Below, piece after piece: positions 5,438-7,858 of a stretch of DNA of 7,858 nucleotides (position 1 is the stretch's first letter; every line of letters begins with the position of its first letter). Source of the stretch: an uncultured Bacteroidales bacterium. Its GTDB lineage: Bacteria > Bacteroidota > Bacteroidia > Bacteroidales > UBA932. The position numbers and the translations under genes are program-made. Below the pieces are notes generated by a model. It was not told the origin of the DNA. It saw only the letters and a list, made by a program, of their open reading frames with translations, and ran no database searches. Location: contig CAKMNE010000065.1 of assembly GCA_927798505.1 (NCBI GenBank), positions 1 through 7,858 on the forward strand, given 5' to 3'.

Positions 5438-6879
5438 CTTTTGTTTCTTTTTATTTCTTTATAAACGAGAAGCAGGTAGCCCAGCAGCAGCACGGTGCCG
5501 ATAAGCAGGGAAGCCCAAAGCGGCACGCTGCTGCGCACGCCTGCGAAAAAGGCATACATCAGCGCGGCGAGCAGCAGGAAGCAGCCCATGGTGCGAAAAT
5601 CATAGTGCACCGGATACTTCTTCCGGCCTATGAAGAAGCTCATCAGCATGGCGACGCCGTAACCCGCGAAGCCGCCCCATGCGCAGGCCATATAGCCCAT
5701 CTTCGGCACCAGCAGGACGTTGATGAGAATCATAGTGACAGCACCGGCTGCACTCATCACGGCGCCCCACCAGGTCTGGTCGGTGAGCTTGTACCAGAAG
5801 GAGAGGTTGAAGTAGATGCCCATGAAAATCTCGGCGGCCATCACGATAGGCACGACCTTCAGGCCTTCCCAGTAGTCCGGCTGGATGAAGTGCCTGAGCA
5901 CCGGCATCCATATCATCACAGCGAGCCAGGCGAAGATGGTGAAGAGGACGAAATACTTCATCCCTTCCGGAAGCGTGTCGGGGCTCGCCTTGTCCTTGCC
6001 GGCGAACACGATGGGCTCGTAGGCGTAGCGGAAGGCCTGCGTGAGCAGGGTCATGATCATAGCTATTTTGACGCAGGCGCCGTAGATGCCGAGCTGCACC
6101 TGTCCCTCAGCGCCGGGCATCAGGTAAGGGAAGAGAATCTTGTCGGCCACCTGGTTGAGTATGCCCACGAGGCTGAGCAGCAGCAAAGGGGCGCAGTAGC
6201 GAAGCATGCGCCTCGCGAGAGCGCGGTCGAAGCCGTAGGCTATGCCCTTGATTTCCGGGATGAAGCCGAAGGAAACCAGCGCAGTGCACAGCAGGTTGGC
6301 GAAGAAGATAAGGCCCACGCCCCCGTCAAAACGCCAAAACAGTTCCGCGCCCCGGCCGGACTTTGGCAAGAGCAGGAATATGAAGAGGTTCAGGGCTATG
6401 TTCAGGCCTATGAAGAGCATCTTCAGCCCCATGAACTTGAGGGCCTTGCGCTGCTGGCGAAGGCGGCCGAACATTATGGCCTGGAAGGAATCCAGCGCGG
6501 CTATGACGGCAAAGCAGGCTATGTACTCGGGGTGGGCCGCATAGCCCATGGCCGAGCTGACCGGACGCAGGAAGCAGAATACCGCGGCCAGGAACAGAAG
6601 CGAAACGCCGCCAACCATACGGAGCGCGGTGCTATATACCATCCTCGCATCTTCCCCTTCCTTAGAGGCGAAGCGGAAGTAGGTAGTCTCCATTCCGAAA
6701 GTCAGCAGGGCGAAGAGCAGGGCCGAATAGGCATAGAGATTGGTCACTATTCCGTAGCCTCCGCTTTCCGCCGGAATCTTGTAGGTATAGAGAATAACGA
6801 GAAGGTAGTTGAGGAACCTTCCCACAATGCTGCTCAATCCGTAGATGGCAGTGTCTTTAGCCAGGGCCTTGAGATTCAT
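5434..6879 (-). CDS. Polysaccharide/oligosaccharide flippase, MOP superfamily (Wzx-like)
   Basis: Proteins of this family flip lipid-linked sugars across the inner membrane. It is 481 residues and almost entirely hydrophobic, with about 14 predicted helices (roughly 11-33, 43-62, 86-104, 117-137, 152-171, 187-206, 227-243, 262-285, 309-328, 343-362, 371-391, 398-417, 430-446 and 452-473) and a basic C-terminal tail, the usual pattern for Wzx/MOP flippases. The opening KDTAIYGLSSIVGRFLNYLL and the FRYAYEPIVF stretch (283-292) look like Bacteroidota members. No glycosyltransferases, polymerase or sugar-nucleotide genes lie in the window, so this may be a stand-alone housekeeping flippase rather than part of a capsule locus. 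The substrate is unknown. It is the first gene of the minus-strand cluster, with a TATATTTG box 22 bases before its ATG. Its stop overlaps the next start by 4 bp. Confidence 0.92.
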   Translation of the reverse strand: MNLKALAKDTAIYGLSSIVGRFLNYLLVILYTYKIPAESGGYGIVTNLYAYSALLFALLTFGMETTYFRFASKEGEDARMVYSTALRMVGGVSLLFLAAVFCFLRPVSSAMGYAAHPEYIACFAVIAALDSFQAIMFGRLRQQRKALKFMGLKMLFIGLNIALNLFIFLLLPKSGRGAELFWRFDGGVGLIFFANLLCTALVSFGFIPEIKGIAYGFDRALARRMLRYCAPLLLLSLVGILNQVADKILFPYLMPGAEGQVQLGIYGACVKIAMIMTLLTQAFRYAYEPIVFAGKDKASPDTLPEGMKYFVLFTIFAWLAVMIWMPVLRHFIQPDYWEGLKVVPIVMAAEIFMGIYFNLSFWYKLTDQTWWGAVMSAAGAVTMILINVLLVPKMGYMACAWGGFAGYGVAMLMSFFIGRKKYPVHYDFRTMGCFLLLAALMYAFFAGVRSSVPLWASLLIGTVLLLGYLLLVYKEIKRNKR

Positions 6880-6901
6880 TCTTTAAGAAACCGACGATTT
6901 G

Positions 6902-6909
6902 CAAATATA
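6902..6909 (-). promoter_or_regulatory. Candidate -7 promoter box (TATATTTG) for the flippase operon
   Basis: On the minus strand TATATTTG fits the Bacteroidota -7 consensus TAnnTTTG. It ends 22 bases before the flippase ATG, giving a leader of roughly 15-18 bases. No good TTTG is seen 19-21 bases upstream; the nearest TTG is about 14 bases away. So the call rests on the -7 box and its position in the divergent intergenic region. Confidence 0.55.
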
Positions 6910-6976
6910 CTCACTTTCCACCACAATAGGCTGCTTTAAGAAATGAAAAGAGGATGGTGGTCTGCCAGCTATTTAG

Positions 6977-6984
6977 TATATTTG
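6977..6984 (+). promoter_or_regulatory. Candidate -7 promoter box (TATATTTG) for the DUF4434 gene
   Basis: TATATTTG on the plus strand matches the Bacteroidota -7 consensus and lies 38 bases before the ATG at 7023, leaving a 5' leader of about 30 bases. The -33 region at the expected spacing (around 6953-6956) reads GATG, a poor match. With the flanking G it forms a 9-bp inverted repeat (6902-6910 against 6976-6984) with the box that serves the opposite strand. Confidence 0.55.
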
Positions 6985-7022
6985 TTGAAATTTGACCGAG
7001 GACAAACTAAAACACCAACATA

Positions 7023-7858
7023 ATGACCGATCGCAGATCTTTTCTCAAAACTGCAGCAGTGGCAACGACCGCAGCCACCTGCGCTTCCCTGTTCACCTCC
7101 TGTGAAAACGGAAGCTCCCCGCAAAGGACTTCTTCCGACAGCGGGCTGATTGTTCCAAAAGGCAAGGGCCTCCGGATTACCGGGACCTTCCTGGATGAGA
7201 TTTCTCACGACATTCCCCACCAGAACTGGGGTCCGAAGGAGTGGGAACAGGATTTCATCAATATGAAAGCCATAGGCATAGACACCGTCATAATGATACG
7301 TTCCGGCTACCGCAAGTTCATCACCTGGCCTTGCGAATACCTTCTGAAGAAGGGCTGTTATATGCCGTCTATGGACCTGTTGGAGCTTTTCCTCAGCCTT
7401 GCGGACAAATACGGAATGAAGTTCTACTACGGCCTCTACGACTCGGGAGTTTACTGGGACACGGGCAATATGATGTACGAGACCGAGGTGAACAAGTTCG
7501 TGATTGACGAGGTCTGGGCCAAGTACGGCCATCACAAGAGTTTCCAGGGATGGTACCTTTCGACCGAGATTTCCCGCGCCACCAGGGGGGCCGTGGATTG
7601 CTTCTACACTATGGGCAAGATGTGCAAGGATGTCTCCGGAGGCCTGCCTACCTTCATTTCCCCTTGGATTGACGGCAAGAAGGCCGTGTCTGCTGCAGGC
7701 GGAAGCCTTACCAAGGATGAGGCCGTCTCCGTGCAGAAGCACGAGGAGGAATGGAACGAAATCTTCAGCGGCATCCATTCCGTGGTGGATGCCTGCGCAT
7801 TCCAGGACGGGCACATCGACTATGACGAGCTGGACGCCTTCTTCAGCGTGAACAAGAA
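7023..7858 (+). CDS. Tat-type lipoprotein with DUF4434 glycosidase-like domain, 3' end cut off
   Basis: The frame runs open from the ATG at 7023 to the window edge (278 residues visible). The leader carries a twin-arginine-like DRRSFLK (3-9), an Ala/Thr-rich core, and a likely lipidation Cys at C27 in LFTSC; a possible second Cys is C20. This suggests Tat export of a folded protein and then membrane anchoring. After a Ser-rich linker (about 28-48) comes a domain I match to DUF4434, a TIM-barrel glycosidase-like family: GTFLDE (54-59), NWGPKEW (68-74), MKAIGIDTVIMIRSG (81-95), KYGMKFYYGLYDSG (129-142) and GWYLSTEIS (176-184). E182 on a predicted strand end is a candidate catalytic acid. No biochemical role is established to my knowledge, so glycoside hydrolysis is inference. 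It is divergent from the flippase operon. The C-terminal part, and any partner genes, lie beyond the window. Confidence 0.85.
   Translation, partial: MTDRRSFLKTAAVATTAATCASLFTSCENGSSPQRTSSDSGLIVPKGKGLRITGTFLDEISHDIPHQNWGPKEWEQDFINMKAIGIDTVIMIRSGYRKFITWPCEYLLKKGCYMPSMDLLELFLSLADKYGMKFYYGLYDSGVYWDTGNMMYETEVNKFVIDEVWAKYGHHKSFQGWYLSTEISRATRGAVDCFYTMGKMCKDVSGGLPTFISPWIDGKKAVSAAGGSLTKDEAVSVQKHEEEWNEIFSGIHSVVDACAFQDGHIDYDELDAFFSVNK

Noticed and set aside
5605..6939. 444-codon open frame on the plus strand antisense to the flippase
   Set aside because: It mirrors a GC-biased membrane-protein gene, its product is low-complexity (His/Glu/Gln-rich) with no recognisable domain, and it runs across the flippase promoter region. 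The minus-strand product is a clear 14-helix family member.
6969..7814. 281-codon open frame on the minus strand antisense to the DUF4434 gene
   Set aside because: The plus-strand frame has a signal peptide and conserved motifs, while the antisense product resembles no family I know.
1..7858. Mobile elements, CRISPR arrays, tRNA or rRNA genes, defence islands
   Set aside because: I saw no transposase or integrase frame, no regular repeat-spacer pattern, no tRNA cloverleaf and no rRNA-like sequence on reading both strands.

Overview
The window looks like chromosome from a Gram-negative member of the Bacteroidota, most likely order Bacteroidales with a fairly high GC content. The evidence is two lipid-anchored or exported protein leaders of Bacteroidales type, three exact TATATTTG boxes (they fit the Bacteroidota -7 consensus TAnnTTTG) in leader regions, little Shine-Dalgarno sequence before starts, and gene families common in gut Bacteroidales (GH20 hexosaminidase, DUF4434, split chromate-transporter pair). 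The genus cannot be named from this window alone.

Layout: seven annotated protein genes lie on the minus strand and one on the plus strand. Reading in the direction of minus-strand transcription from about 6900 down to 1160: a 14-helix MOP/Wzx-type flippase (5434-6879), a lipoprotein cyclophilin peptidyl-prolyl isomerase (4760-5437), a single-domain lipoate-protein ligase (4068-4763), a pair of half-length ChrA transporters (3468-4016 and 2872-3474), and a secreted GH20 beta-N-acetylhexosaminidase (1162-2862). Junctions are tight: two ATGA 4-bp overlaps, a 51-bp gap with a promoter-like box, a 7-bp overlap and a 9-bp gap. This suggests one operon, or two with the second starting before chrA1. 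A strong 13-bp hairpin at 1123-1152 follows. Beyond it lies the start of dihydrolipoyl dehydrogenase (complement of 1-1042), cut by the window edge. On the plus strand, a divergent gene for a Tat-type lipoprotein with a DUF4434 glycosidase-like domain starts at 7023 and runs off the right edge.

How the genes fit together: lipoate ligase and dihydrolipoyl dehydrogenase belong to the same lipoyl cofactor cycle (loading of lipoyl domains, and reoxidation of dihydrolipoamide). The flippase, lipoprotein isomerase, hexosaminidase and DUF4434 lipoprotein all concern the envelope or glycans. No known defence, mobile or CRISPR element is present, and I see no whole new multi-gene system.

The points most worth a second look are: a 19-codon reading frame that contains an 8-bp inverted repeat and ends in an ATGA overlap with the dehydrogenase start; mirrored TATATTTG boxes in the divergent 6880-7022 region; the chance that chrA1 is leaderless; and a hexosaminidase gene tied to a ChrA pair.

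There is no gene-free stretch longer than 300 bases. The only sizeable non-coding gaps are 1043-1161 and 6880-7022, both described below.
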